Source: Vulcanibacillus modesticaldus (GTDB lineage: Bacteria; Bacillota; Bacilli; Tepidibacillales; Tepidibacillaceae). From it: DNA of 64,000 bases. Where the stretch lies: NCBI RefSeq assembly GCF_001730235.1, contig NZ_MIJF01000013.1, positions 62,001-126,000 on the forward strand, given 5' to 3'. The position numbers and the translations under genes are program-made. The notes under the pieces were generated by a model that ran no database searches, was not told where the DNA came from, and saw only the letters and a program-made list of their open reading frames with translations. The number at the start of each line of letters is the position of its first letter. The first letter of the stretch is position 1. Shown piece by piece: positions 39,018 through 47,811 of the stretch.

Positions 39018-39151
39018 CGTTGACTTATTTTGGATCAATAACCGCATATCACTTCTCTAAGTCAACGTCCTCCTTTTTATTTATTGCGTTTATCGTGATA
39101 TGCCCTTCAAGCTTTTTAGCTTGGAATACACGTATAGTTCGCCAACTATAC
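39018..39151 (-). promoter_or_regulatory. Structured leader of upp: two hairpins and interleaved helices (possible pseudoknot)
   Basis: In the 188-nt glyA-upp gap, four inverted pairs are visible on the minus strand. They are GTATAGTT/AACTATAC (39151-39132), CAAGCT/AGCTTG (39123-39108), GCATATCAC (39103-39095) with GTGATATGC (39052-39044), and CGTTGACTTA (39067-39058) with TAAGTCAACG (39027-39018). The last two interleave. A strong AAAAGGAGGA (39077-39068) directly precedes the last helix, and the upp ATG follows that helix by 10 nt. No T-run follows, so it is not a terminator. Confidence 0.6.
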
Positions 39152-39195
39152 TAAAGATTTTAATTAATAACAACTTTTTATTTTACATGTTCACT

Positions 39196-40440
39196 TTATT
39201 CCATACTTTTGTATAAAGGGAACTTCTTAACCAGGTCATCGACCCGCTTCTTAGCCTCTTCATGGATCTGTTTGTTATCTGGATTTTTTAAAGTCATCGC
39301 TATTATTTCAGCAATTTCATCCATAGCCCCTAAATCCATTCCTCTTGTTGTAATAGCAGCGGTACCTAATCTTATTCCACTGGTAATAAATGGACTAGCT
39401 TGATCAAATGGAACCGTATTTTTATTACATGTGATCCCTATTTCATCTAAAAGATGTTCAGCATCTTTACCAGTAATATTCATGTTTGTTAGATTGATCA
39501 AAATTAAGTGGTTATCAGTTCCACCTGAAGCCAGATTAAAACCTTTATCCATTAAACTTTTTGCTAGACGTTTGCTGTTTTCTACAATTTTCTTTGCATA
39601 TTCTTTAAATTCTGGCTGTAATGCCTCTCCAAAGGCAACCGCTTTAGCAGCTATGACGTGCATTAAAGGGCCACCTTGAATCCCAGGGAATACAGCTTTA
39701 TCAATAGCTTTTGCATATTCTGCTTTACAAAGTATCATCCCGCCACGAGGTCCACGTAATGTTTTGTGTGTGGTTGAAGTAACGAAATCAGCATATGGAA
39801 CTGGATTGGGATGTATTCCTGCAGCTACCAATCCAGCAATATGAGCCATATCTACCATTAGTAGAGCTCCTATTTCATCAGCTATTTCTCTCATCTTAGC
39901 AAAATCAATAACTCTAGGATATGCACTAGCACCTGCTACAATTAGTTTTGGCTTATGTTTTTGGGCAAGTTCTCGTACTTCTTCATAGTTAATAATTTCT
40001 GTTTCTTTATCTACACCATAAGAAACGAAGTTATACAAAATACCTGAGAAATTCACTTGACTACCATGGGTTAAATGTCCACCATGGGAAAGATTCATTC
40101 CTAAAACAGTATCGCCTGGTTGTAATACAGAAAAATAGACCGCCATATTAGCCTGAGCTCCTGAATGAGGCTGCACATTAGCATGTTCTGCTGAAAATAG
40201 TTGTTTAGCTCGTTCCCTAGCAACTTCTTCAACAATATCTACGTATTCACAACCACCGTAATACCTTTTACCTGGATAACCTTCAGCATACTTGTTAGTT
40301 AGCACTGTACCAAGTGCTTCTAATACCGCTTCACTAACGAAGTTTTCTGAGGCAATCAATTCTATCTTTGAGCGTTGACGATTTAACTCTTTATTAATTG
40401 CTTCAGCTATTTTTTGATCCTGCTTTTTCAGAATATCCAT
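39196..40440 (-). CDS. glyA: Serine hydroxymethyltransferase
   Basis: A 414-residue PLP enzyme that converts serine and tetrahydrofolate to glycine and methylene-THF, the main source of one-carbon units. K226 in [15 protein letters not shown] binds [24 protein letters not shown] is the conserved start (quoted in part: [10 protein letters not shown]). GGAGGTATTCG precedes ATG. It lies 51 bp after ywlG and upstream of upp, the B. subtilis order. Confidence 0.97.
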   Translation of the reverse strand: MDILKKQDQKIAEAINKELNRQRSKIELIASENFVSEAVLEALGTVLTNKYAEGYPGKRYYGGCEYVDIVEEVARERAKQLFSAEHANVQPHSGAQANMAVYFSVLQPGDTVLGMNLSHGGHLTHGSQVNFSGILYNFVSYGVDKETEIINYEEVRELAQKHKPKLIVAGASAYPRVIDFAKMREIADEIGALLMVDMAHIAGLVAAGIHPNPVPYADFVTSTTHKTLRGPRGGMILCKAEYAKAIDKAVFPGIQGGPLMHVIAAKAVAFGEALQPEFKEYAKKIVENSKRLAKSLMDKGFNLASGGTDNHLILINLTNMNITGKDAEHLLDEIGITCNKNTVPFDQASPFITSGIRLGTAAITTRGMDLGAMDEIAEIIAMTLKNPDNKQIHEEAKKRVDDLVKKFPLYKSME

Positions 40441-40491
40441 CGAATACCTCCATTCTCTCCAAATGGACCCCTGCCCATTTCTTTTTACTAT

Positions 40492-41037
40492 CTATATGGT
40501 ATATTGAGCACGGATGCCTCCAATTAGTTTTGGTCGCGTTTTTGCCATTGTTAGATGAGCTTCACCTATTTGTTTAATAGATGATCTAACTGGAACAGCA
40601 ACGTGCTTTAAATGCATACCGATAAAAGTATCCCCAATATCTATACCTGCGTCGGCTTTGATAAATTCTACGACAACCGGATCATCCATCTGTCTATAAG
40701 CATATGCAGCCATCGCTCCACCTGCTTTTCTTACAGGCACAACAGTGACTATTTCTAATCCGAATTTCTCTGCAGTCTTTCTTTCAACTGTTAGGGCACG
40801 GTTAATATGTTCGCAACCTTGAAATGCTATATGAAAGTTGTATTTTTTCTTGGCCTCTATTATTGCGGAATAAATTTGTTTAGCTACATCTTCACTTCCA
40901 GCCGAACCGATATGTTGCCCCAATATCTCACTGGTACTAACACCTATTACTAAGATGTGTCGTTCATCCATTGGAAATGCCTTTAATAAATCCACAAGCG
41001 CTATTTCAACTTGCGTTTTTATCTTATCATGCATCAT
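40492..41037 (-). CDS. ywlG: TIGR01440/YwlG family protein, unknown function
   Basis: A 181-residue protein of the YwlG (DUF436) family, typically encoded between rpiB and glyA in Bacillales. Conserved segments include FQGCEHINRALTVERKTAEK and IKADAGIDIGDTFIGMHLKHV. The catalytic role, if any, is unknown. ATG ATG at 41037/41034 lies 5 bp after the rpiB stop, with GTAGGGA overlapping the end of rpiB; the long upstream extension of this frame overlaps rpiB and is not the real start. Confidence 0.88.
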   Translation of the reverse strand: MMHDKIKTQVEIALVDLLKAFPMDERHILVIGVSTSEILGQHIGSAGSEDVAKQIYSAIIEAKKKYNFHIAFQGCEHINRALTVERKTAEKFGLEIVTVVPVRKAGGAMAAYAYRQMDDPVVVEFIKADAGIDIGDTFIGMHLKHVAVPVRSSIKQIGEAHLTMAKTRPKLIGGIRAQYTI

Positions 41038-41041
41038 GTTA

Positions 41042-41488
41042 TTAATCCCTACTGTTTTCAATTTTTTCGATTTTTTGAATTCTTCTTTCGTGACGCCCAC
41101 CTTCAAAATCTTCTGATAACCAGATACGAACAATCTCCTCAGCTACTAATACTCCCGTTGTCCTACCTCCTAAGCATAGGACATTGGAATTATTATGTTG
41201 CCGTGTTACTCTTGCAGAATAACAATCATGAACCAATGCGGCACGAACTCCTTTAACTTTATTTGCAGCAATGGACATCCCAATTCCTGTTCCGCAGACC
41301 AATATTCCTCGGTCCACTTCTTGGGCTGCAACTTTGTTTGCCACTGGTAAAGCATAGTCTGGATAATCTACTGATTCAGTGCTATTTGGCCCCAAATCTT
41401 GATATTCGATTCCCATACTATCCATAACTGCTTTAATATGTTCTTTTAATTCATAACCTCCATGATCAGATGCAATTGCAACTTTCAT
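41042..41488 (-). CDS. rpiB: Ribose-5-phosphate isomerase B
   Basis: A 148-residue isomerase of the pentose phosphate pathway. The N-terminus [18 protein letters not shown] and [19 protein letters not shown] are the RpiB/LacAB signature, with the catalytic Cys in the second segment (VCGTG). GGAGGGAAATTA precedes ATG. It probably forms an operon with ywlG downstream. Confidence 0.95.
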   Translation of the reverse strand: MKVAIASDHGGYELKEHIKAVMDSMGIEYQDLGPNSTESVDYPDYALPVANKVAAQEVDRGILVCGTGIGMSIAANKVKGVRAALVHDCYSARVTRQHNNSNVLCLGGRTTGVLVAEEIVRIWLSEDFEGGRHERRIQKIEKIENSRD

Positions 41489-41599
41489 TAATTTCCCTCC
41501 ATCTTGGCATGTAATTAATCTAAAGTTACTTACAACCTTAAATTCAACTGTAAATTTTGATATTATACCTTAATTTCATATTATACCTCATTTTTTTAC

Positions 41600-41628
41600 C
41601 AAAAAAAATGAGAGATAATCATCTCTCA
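41600..41628 (-). terminator. Terminator overlapping the stop codon of the MCP gene
   Basis: TGAGAGAT (41609-41616) pairs with ATCTCTCA (41621-41628) around a 4-nt loop, followed by eight T residues on the minus strand. The stem includes the MCP stop codon (41628-41626). Confidence 0.9.
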
Positions 41629-42921
41629 GACCTGAAATTTGTCGATTGTTTGTTTTAATTGATATGAAGATTCCCTCAAAAATTTAATTTTAGTAGCAAT
41701 CTCCCCGATAAAAGCAGTCTGTTGTTCTGTGGAGGATGTTATTTCTTGAGCTCCAGCAGAAGTTTGATCAGCTACGGCAGCAACATTATTGGCTTCATCT
41801 AATGTATGTTGAATATGTCCTACTTGTCTTTGGGCAATCACACTTATCTCTTCTATCGATGCTACCACTTGTTCAACTGACTTTTTAACATTAAAAATTA
41901 CATCTTTAGTATTTTCTCCACGGTCTGATTCACGATTTGCAAGCTTAACTTGTTCGGCAATTTTATCAGCCACTCTAGCTACTTCCTGTTGCATTTGCCC
42001 AATTAAGTCGCTGATGTTTTGTACAGCCTTGGAACTTTGATCAGCAAGATTTCTGACTTCAGTGGCAACAACCGCAAATCCTTTTCCATGCTCACCAGCT
42101 CTAGCAGCTTCGATTGAAGCATTTAATGCTAAAAGATTGGTCTGTTCTGCAATATCTCTAACAACCTCGGTAATCGTACCAATTTCATCAGCATTCTCTT
42201 CCAAACTCTTGACATTGGATAGAGATTCTTGATTCGTTCTTGTAATCAATTTTAGCCCTTCAATAAGTTCATGTACCGCATCCATGCTTTGATTTAACAT
42301 TTTCTCCATTTGATGTGAATATTCTTTTGTTCGATCAGCTTTTAGGTTCACTTCATGGGACAAATCGTTAATTTGATTTAATGATTCAACAGTTGAGTTC
42401 ATTGCAATAGCCTGTGACTCGGCGCCTTTTGCCATCTCGTCAATTGTCTTAGCGATATTTTCTGCTGTATGTACTGCTTCTTCAATAGCTAATGTCAAGT
42501 CATTAACGATTCCTTCCGTGCTATTAAAGTTATTATTTATATCCTTAACCATATTTGACAAATTCTCAATCATCTTGTTAAAAGCTATCCCTAATGCTCT
42601 TAGTTCATCATCAGATTTAACAATTTTAACTTCTGTCCTTAAATCCCCTGTTGAGGCACTCCTTGTAGATTGCTCTAATTCTGAAAGCGGTTTCGTTAAT
42701 AGCTTAGAGCCAATATATCCTAAAAGGGATGTCCAAAAAATACCCAATGCTAATACAATCATAATCATCATTTCATATGTTAAAAACTCAAATCTGCTTT
42801 CTAGATACTCCCTTAAAACGATTAGAAAGAAGGCACTTGTTCCATAAGTAATTATCGATACTATGATTGCGGATAACAAAATTTTCTTAGTTAATCCATT
42901 TTTAAATTTTCTTTTTTCCAT
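41626..42921 (-). CDS. Methyl-accepting chemotaxis protein with almost no external sensor
   Basis: A 431-residue chemoreceptor. Two transmembrane helices (about 8-28 and 42-62) are separated by only about a dozen residues, so no classical extracellular ligand domain is present. A HAMP domain follows (about 63-115), then the signalling domain, whose tip [20 protein letters not shown] (about residues 266-285) binds CheA/CheW. The signal is probably sensed in the membrane or cytoplasm (inference). ATG at 42921 is chosen with GGGGAA upstream. It carries its own terminator. This MCP lies where B. subtilis has no MCP gene. Confidence 0.9.
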   Translation of the reverse strand: MEKRKFKNGLTKKILLSAIIVSIITYGTSAFFLIVLREYLESRFEFLTYEMMIMIVLALGIFWTSLLGYIGSKLLTKPLSELEQSTRSASTGDLRTEVKIVKSDDELRALGIAFNKMIENLSNMVKDINNNFNSTEGIVNDLTLAIEEAVHTAENIAKTIDEMAKGAESQAIAMNSTVESLNQINDLSHEVNLKADRTKEYSHQMEKMLNQSMDAVHELIEGLKLITRTNQESLSNVKSLEENADEIGTITEVVRDIAEQTNLLALNASIEAARAGEHGKGFAVVATEVRNLADQSSKAVQNISDLIGQMQQEVARVADKIAEQVKLANRESDRGENTKDVIFNVKKSVEQVVASIEEISVIAQRQVGHIQHTLDEANNVAAVADQTSAGAQEITSSTEQQTAFIGEIATKIKFLRESSYQLKQTIDKFQV

Positions 42922-43024
42922 GGTTCCCCAATCTCCCATCAGTGTTTTAAAATGTCCAATTTATTAAGTTATCCAAAAACTTAATTTTTCCTGCCAGAAT
43001 TTTTAAACAAATTTTAAGTTTTAA

Positions 43025-43504
43025 TTATTTTTTTAAGATTTCAATCATTTTTTGGACGGCTAGATCAATTTCTTTTGCTGTCTGGCGATAAACTTCTAAA
43101 TCACCCCCAAAAGGGTCAACAATATCTGGATAATCATTAAATTCTTCGGTTATATCTTCTTTAGATTCAGATTTAGAAACTATATACTCTTTTAATGAAA
43201 AAATTTTATTAGCGTATTGAGGAGCATGAATTAATAATATCTGTTTATGTTGATTGGTCATAGTTAAGATAAGATCGGCCCATGATAGTAGTTCTTCAGA
43301 CACCCTCATTGTTTTATGTTCATCTGAACCAAAATCTCTCATAATAATCTTAGCATTTTCTGAAGCTTCGCTTCCTTCTACTGCAGCTATTCCAGCAGAT
43401 TTAACTTTAATATCTAAATTAGCATCCTTAGCTCTTTTTTCTAGAATTTTTGCTGCCATCGGACTTCTACAGGTGTTTCCAGTACATACAAATAAGATGT
43501 TCAT
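43025..43504 (-). CDS. ywlE: Low-molecular-weight protein arginine phosphatase (YwlE-like)
   Basis: A 159-residue LMW-phosphatase-fold enzyme. The P-loop is VCTGNTCRS with nucleophile C7 and R13; T11 in the loop is the residue that in B. subtilis YwlE favours phospho-arginine over phospho-tyrosine. The aspartate pair near the C-terminus (DYPDIVDPFGGD) supplies the general acid. It probably reverses McsB arginine phosphorylation in protein quality control; no mcsB lies in this window. ATG at 43504 follows AAGGAG. Confidence 0.92.
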   Translation of the reverse strand: MNILFVCTGNTCRSPMAAKILEKRAKDANLDIKVKSAGIAAVEGSEASENAKIIMRDFGSDEHKTMRVSEELLSWADLILTMTNQHKQILLIHAPQYANKIFSLKEYIVSKSESKEDITEEFNDYPDIVDPFGGDLEVYRQTAKEIDLAVQKMIEILKK

Positions 43505-43527
43505 ATCATCTACTCCTTTTCTTTGCC

Positions 43528-44247
43528 TCAATTATGCATAAGATATACGATAAACATTAATAAAATCCCTACAACTACACCAAATTGTCCCGATAGTCGA
43601 TTTAACCTGAGACTCTCTGGACCAACCTCTTTAATTACTAAATACCCCATAGCTCCACTTGCAACAGATAATCCAATCGATATCCAATTAGGAATCATTT
43701 CTCCAATTAAATTACTGATTATCGTACCAATTGGTATAAAAAATCCAGTAATTAATGGTAATAAAACGACCAAAAGATTTGATAAATTTCCTAAATATAA
43801 GGACGAAGCAACCCCTAATCCTTCGGGAATATTGTGTAAAGCTATGATCAATGCCACTCTAATACCGATCTCTTCTTTGGTTTCAAATCCGGCACCGATT
43901 GCTAGTCCTTCCGGAAGGTTATGTAATGCTATCGCCAATGTCATAAAGTACCCCATATTGCGATAATGGTATGATGAAGATGAAAATAACACTTTAGATA
44001 ATAGCCAATCAAAAATTAACATGATAAAAATTCCTGTAATTAAACCAACAAGGGTGCCTTTAATACTTCCATATTCTAAAGATGCCGGTAATAAATCTAT
44101 TAGGACGACCATACCCATCATTCCTGCAGATAAACCCAAATAGAATCCCAAAACTCTTGAATTAGGATGGCCAAACCAGATAACAATTAATCCTCCTATT
44201 CCTGTGGCTAAACCCGATAAAAGACTAATCCATAACAGCTGCCCCAT
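43528..44247 (-). CDS. ZIP family metal transporter
   Basis: A 239-residue membrane protein with about eight helices. The metal-binding motifs HNLPEGLAIGAG (TM4) and HNIPEGLGVA (TM5) are intact. ZIP proteins move zinc, iron or manganese into the cytoplasm. It is next to mntP, a manganese exporter, so manganese homeostasis is a possible theme (inference). Only 3 bp separate it from the mntP stop, so the two are probably co-expressed. It is not part of the B. subtilis ywl cluster as I recall it. Confidence 0.9.
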   Translation of the reverse strand: MGQLLWISLLSGLATGIGGLIVIWFGHPNSRVLGFYLGLSAGMMGMVVLIDLLPASLEYGSIKGTLVGLITGIFIMLIFDWLLSKVLFSSSSYHYRNMGYFMTLAIALHNLPEGLAIGAGFETKEEIGIRVALIIALHNIPEGLGVASSLYLGNLSNLLVVLLPLITGFFIPIGTIISNLIGEMIPNWISIGLSVASGAMGYLVIKEVGPESLRLNRLSGQFGVVVGILLMFIVYLMHN

Positions 44248-44250
44248 AAC

Positions 44251-44808
44251 TCACACTAGGAATTTGATACCGAAGACTAAAAGTATTATGCCACCAAAAA
44301 CTTCACCGTAGTCTCCAGCCCAATCTCCAATTTTTCTTCCCAAGGATAATCCTAAGGCCGACATTACAAATCCGGCAAAACCAAATAGGAGGACAACAAA
44401 CCATAAAACACTAACCGAAAATAACCCAAGGGTAAACCCAACTGATAAAGCATCGATGCTAACACTAAATGCTAGTAATAAAACACCTATTATTGAAGAA
44501 TAACTAATAATCTGTTTTTCCTCTCCTATAATAGAACTCCAGATCATATTAGCACCTATAATGATTAAAATTATACCACCGGTCGAAGTTGCTATATTAC
44601 CTATAAAATTCGTGAAATAATAACCTATGACAATTCCAATAAGCGGCATAAACACATGAAAAACACCTATTGTTATGCTTATTCTAGCAATTTGCTTCCA
44701 AGATAGTCTTTGTGTGCCAATTCCAATACCAAGAGAAAAAGCATCCATTCCTAATGCTATCCCCATCATCACAAATGTTATAATTTGAGCAAAATTTAGA
44801 TTCCCCAT
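44251..44808 (-). CDS. mntP: Manganese efflux pump MntP (YwlD)
   Basis: A 185-residue protein with six transmembrane helices in two inverted repeats. Each half has a conserved acidic motif: GMDAFSLGIGIG (TM1) and SVSIDALSVGFTLG (TM4). MntP exports Mn(II) and protects against manganese excess. GGAGGTATAATGT precedes ATG. In E. coli and B. subtilis it is controlled by a manganese-sensing yybP-ykoY riboswitch; I do not see that riboswitch in the 67-bp gap upstream. Confidence 0.92.
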   Translation of the reverse strand: MGNLNFAQIITFVMMGIALGMDAFSLGIGIGTQRLSWKQIARISITIGVFHVFMPLIGIVIGYYFTNFIGNIATSTGGIILIIIGANMIWSSIIGEEKQIISYSSIIGVLLLAFSVSIDALSVGFTLGLFSVSVLWFVVLLFGFAGFVMSALGLSLGRKIGDWAGDYGEVFGGIILLVFGIKFLV

Positions 44809-44875
44809 ACATTATACCTCCGTCCTCATCTATCCAAGATATGCGGAAAATTTCCAATTCATGCTTAGCTTTGTC

Positions 44876-45934
44876 CTAAATTTGAATAAATTTCTCACCA
44901 GCGGCTTTTTTTAATCGATTCATTATAGCTAGCCCGATTCCCTTTTCCTCAACAGCTTCCGCTAAAATATAATCAATCCCATTTAAGTCAAAAATTCTGA
45001 GAGCCTCATATAAATGTTCAGCCAAAGGATATAGATTATCTTTGGTTCCATAGGCTAATATCAAATCTGCCTCCTGAAAACTTTCTCGATGGTCATTAGT
45101 TGTTAAAATACCAACTTTTTTCCCTATAAGTGATTTTTCTTTAATAAGCGAGTTGATTTTTTTAATAATCTCCCGATCATCTCCTTTAACTATCCACATT
45201 TCACCTGTTGGAGCATAATGTCTGTATTTCATTCCAGGTGATCGAGGTTGTTCCTTCTGACCAACAATAGCTGGGTCTAACTTTACTTCACCTAAAACTT
45301 CTTGCAACTCTTCAATAGTAACGCCACCCGGTCTTAAAACCATTGGAACATCTCCAGTTAAATCAATCACTGTTGACTCAACACCAACACCTGTTGGCCC
45401 ACCATCTACAATGCCATCAATCTTTCCATTTAGGTCATTAAAAACATGTTCAGCTGTTGTAGGACTTGGTTTTCCAGAACGATTGGCACTTGGTGCCGCA
45501 ATTGGCAAATTAGCTGCTTCAATGATTGTTAAAGCTATTGGATGGTTTGGCATCCTGACAGCTACTGTATTTAATCCAGCCGTAACGAGTTCTGAAACCA
45601 TTTCTTTCTTTTTGAAAATTATTGTCAACGGCCCAGGCCAAAAATGTTCAATTAACTTTCTACTATTCTCATCAATCTCCTCTACCAATAAAGCTAATTG
45701 CTCCATTGTAGCGATATGTACGATCAAGGGATTATCGCTTGGACGCCCCTTGGCAACAAAAATTTTGGCAACGGCTTTAGCATCTAAAGCATTAGCGCCT
45801 AAACCATAAACAGTTTCAGTAGGAAAAGCAATTATTTCTCCTTGACGCAATCTTTTAGCTATTTCAACAATATCAGGATGTTTTATATCTACTTGATGGG
45901 GTAATTTCCAAAACATAGTTGTAATTTCTGACAT
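44876..45934 (-). CDS. ywlC: L-threonylcarbamoyladenylate synthase (Sua5/YwlC)
   Basis: A 352-residue enzyme that makes threonylcarbamoyl-AMP for the tRNA modification t6A37. The YrdC domain (about residues 15-205) has GEIIAFPTETVYGLGANA, KGRPSDNPLIVHI and APSANRSGKPSPTTAEHV (in part). A C-terminal Sua5 domain (about 220-350) is present, so this is the long form. Upstream on the minus strand lies a DnaA-box cluster (46049-46080). Confidence 0.95.
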   Translation of the reverse strand: MSEITTMFWKLPHQVDIKHPDIVEIAKRLRQGEIIAFPTETVYGLGANALDAKAVAKIFVAKGRPSDNPLIVHIATMEQLALLVEEIDENSRKLIEHFWPGPLTIIFKKKEMVSELVTAGLNTVAVRMPNHPIALTIIEAANLPIAAPSANRSGKPSPTTAEHVFNDLNGKIDGIVDGGPTGVGVESTVIDLTGDVPMVLRPGGVTIEELQEVLGEVKLDPAIVGQKEQPRSPGMKYRHYAPTGEMWIVKGDDREIIKKINSLIKEKSLIGKKVGILTTNDHRESFQEADLILAYGTKDNLYPLAEHLYEALRIFDLNGIDYILAEAVEEKGIGLAIMNRLKKAAGEKFIQI

Positions 45935-46048
45935 AACTTTTCCCCTACCTTTGTCTTCTTACATATATTTAATCACTTAATATCAATTAAACAAGAATTA
46001 ATTAGCCAAGTCAAAATATTTGTTTGACATAAACACTAATATAGCTAG

Positions 46049-46086
46049 TTATCCACAGCTTATTAACATTCTGTTGATAAGCTGTG
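46049..46086. promoter_or_regulatory. DnaA-box cluster within a 15-bp palindrome upstream of ywlC
   Basis: TTATCCACA at 46049-46057 is a perfect DnaA box. TTATTAACA (46060-46068, plus) and TTATCAACA (46080-46072, minus) each differ from it by one or two bases and form the arms of a stem CACAGCTTATTAACA / TGTTGATAAGCTGTG (46054-46068 and 46072-46086, one mismatch, 3-nt loop). No T-run follows in the gene direction. The ywlC promoter region may overlap it. Confidence 0.6.
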
Positions 46087-46135
46087 AAAAAATTGTTGAT
46101 ATTTCGATTTAGGTTATGGAATTAGCTAAATAACA

Positions 46136-46165
46136 ACAAAAAGCTCGATTTCATATATCGAGCTT
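46136..46165 (-). terminator. Terminator of spoIIR
   Basis: AAGCTCGAT (46141-46149) pairs perfectly with ATCGAGCTT (46157-46165), followed on the minus strand by TTTTTG. It lies 35 nt after the spoIIR stop. Confidence 0.88.
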
Positions 46166-46199
46166 ACCCATTAATCCATTTTGAATTCTGTTATTCTAA

Positions 46200-46856
46200 T
46201 CAGATAATCGATTTTAAAAACTCCAGTAGCTTCATAAATAGTTCAAAAATAAAGAACTTGACTTCAACCTCTTCTGAAGACAAATCATCCACATTTTCCA
46301 CATTGTCTACAGAAATCGCCTTGCCATCAACATTACCTCCCATTTCAACAGCATCAGCTGTTGACATATCCACAAAGCATAAGGGAGGAAATAACACACA
46401 CCACCAATTTTGTCCTTCCCCTTTACCTAATGTAATTAGTAACGCTTCGTAATCCCCTGCTGGATATACTATCTGCCCATATAGTTTGGTAGGAAAAGGG
46501 AACTTACCTAGTTCAACTTTTATCCCCTCTGAATATCTAAAACCACTTTCTTTTACAGTTTCTTTAACTAATTGTTCTAGCTTTGGTAAGTGATCATTTA
46601 TCACCAATCTAGCTTCATCAATACTCCCCATCGATTCTACCCAAAGATCAATATTTTCAACGACTACATCTCTAACTTTTCGTTTAATCCACTGATCCTC
46701 TGGAGAATCACTATTAGCTATAATTCGCAAACGAATAGCTTCGTCAGGAATGATTTCTGTCCTGTTTGCAACGGCTACCGCCATATCTTGTTTGCTAACG
46801 TCCCAACTCATTAATAAGATAAAAAATACAAAGCTCAAGTAGATTACTTTTTTCAT
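46200..46856 (-). CDS. spoIIR: Stage II sporulation protein R
   Basis: A 218-residue secreted signalling protein made in the forespore that triggers processing of pro-sigma-E by SpoIIGA. An N-terminal signal sequence (about 1-20) is followed by the conserved AIRLRIIANSDSPEDQWIKR and the segment WWCVLFPPLCFVD (about residues 145-157). ATG at 46856 follows GAGGGGAAA; the frame extends further upstream into prmC without a ribosome binding site. The order prfA-prmC-spoIIR-ywlC matches B. subtilis. I could not pick out a confident sigma-F promoter. Confidence 0.94.
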   Translation of the reverse strand: MKKVIYLSFVFFILLMSWDVSKQDMAVAVANRTEIIPDEAIRLRIIANSDSPEDQWIKRKVRDVVVENIDLWVESMGSIDEARLVINDHLPKLEQLVKETVKESGFRYSEGIKVELGKFPFPTKLYGQIVYPAGDYEALLITLGKGEGQNWWCVLFPPLCFVDMSTADAVEMGGNVDGKAISVDNVENVDDLSSEEVEVKFFIFELFMKLLEFLKSII

Positions 46857-46948
46857 ATCCGTTTCCCCTCTCTTTTTCTCTATCCACAGTATGGACAGAA
46901 AAAAAAGAAGATAAACGTGAAAAAAAGACTTTTTTCTTATCTGAAATT

Positions 46949-47806
46949 TTAATACCACCCAATTGCAATTCGCGGTATATTTTGAAAATCAGGCAGTACT
47001 TTAACCTCTTTTGCACCTGATTGATAAAATAAATTTTTAATCATGTCTGACTGATTAACACCAATTTCAAAAGCAATAATTCCCGGAAGTTTTAAAATGC
47101 TTGAGCTTTGTTTGAGTATCTGACGGTAAAAGTTAAGTCCATCAATTCCACCGTCTAATGCTAGGGTTGGTTCAAAATCTCTAACCTCTGGCATTAGATC
47201 TAAAATGTCCTGACTAGGGATATATGGTGGATTAGATATGATTAAATCTACTTGAATCTGTTTTTTTATCAATGGCAATAATAAATCCCCATGGTGAAAA
47301 GTTATATTAGCATGTAGTTTAGCAGCATTGTCTGAAGCTACTTTAATCGCCTCTTTGGAAATATCCACTGTATGAACTTCCCATTCTTCTTTTTCTAAAG
47401 CCAAAGTGATAGCAATTGCTCCACTACCTGTGCCAATGTCTACAGCGGTAATTGGCTTTTCTCCCCACAATTTATTTGCTTCTTTAATTACAGTTTCAAT
47501 TAGAAGTTCAGTTTCGGGTCTAGGAATCAAGACATTTGGCGTGACACGGAATGTTCGCCCATAAAAGTCTTGGGTTCCAATGATATATTGAAGTGGTTCA
47601 TGCTGAATCCTTCTATATAACCACTCCTTTAATTGTTGATACTTATTTATAGATAGTATTATTTCCAAATTAAGAAAAAATTGACTTCTATCCCAATTAT
47701 GAAGTGTACGGATCATTACTTCCGCTTCTAAGCTTGGATTATCTATTTTATTTTTTTCTAAAAATGAAGAAGCCCACGAATAGGCTTCCTTAATCGTCAT
47801 TCTCAT
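46949..47806 (-). CDS. prmC: Peptide chain release factor N5-glutamine methyltransferase PrmC
   Basis: A 285-residue SAM-dependent enzyme that methylates the GGQ glutamine of release factors. The SAM-binding motif AVDIGTGSGAIAITLA (about residues 119-134) and the catalytic ISNPPYIPS (about 187-195) are present, with the small N-terminal helical domain before them. It starts 5 bp after prfA, its substrate's gene, and is surely co-transcribed. GGAGTAAT precedes ATG. Confidence 0.96.
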   Translation of the reverse strand: MRMTIKEAYSWASSFLEKNKIDNPSLEAEVMIRTLHNWDRSQFFLNLEIILSINKYQQLKEWLYRRIQHEPLQYIIGTQDFYGRTFRVTPNVLIPRPETELLIETVIKEANKLWGEKPITAVDIGTGSGAIAITLALEKEEWEVHTVDISKEAIKVASDNAAKLHANITFHHGDLLLPLIKKQIQVDLIISNPPYIPSQDILDLMPEVRDFEPTLALDGGIDGLNFYRQILKQSSSILKLPGIIAFEIGVNQSDMIKNLFYQSGAKEVKVLPDFQNIPRIAIGWY

Positions 47807-47811
47807 AATTA

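Noticed and set aside
41558-41592. Repeated ATATTATACCT upstream of rpiB as a regulatory or mobile repeat
   Set aside because: Only two 11-nt matches in very AT-rich DNA without symmetry; chance or slippage is enough.
44809-44875. yybP-ykoY manganese riboswitch before mntP
   Set aside because: The gap is only 67 bp and shows no such fold; it is too short for the known element.
46024-46052. Plus-strand TTGACA with AGTTAT at 17 nt as a promoter
   Set aside because: The -10 is poor and no plus-strand gene follows for many kilobases.
46054-46086. Strong hairpin as a terminator
   Set aside because: No T-run follows it on the minus strand and no gene ends there on the plus strand; the real spoIIR terminator is at 46136-46165. 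DnaA boxes explain it better.
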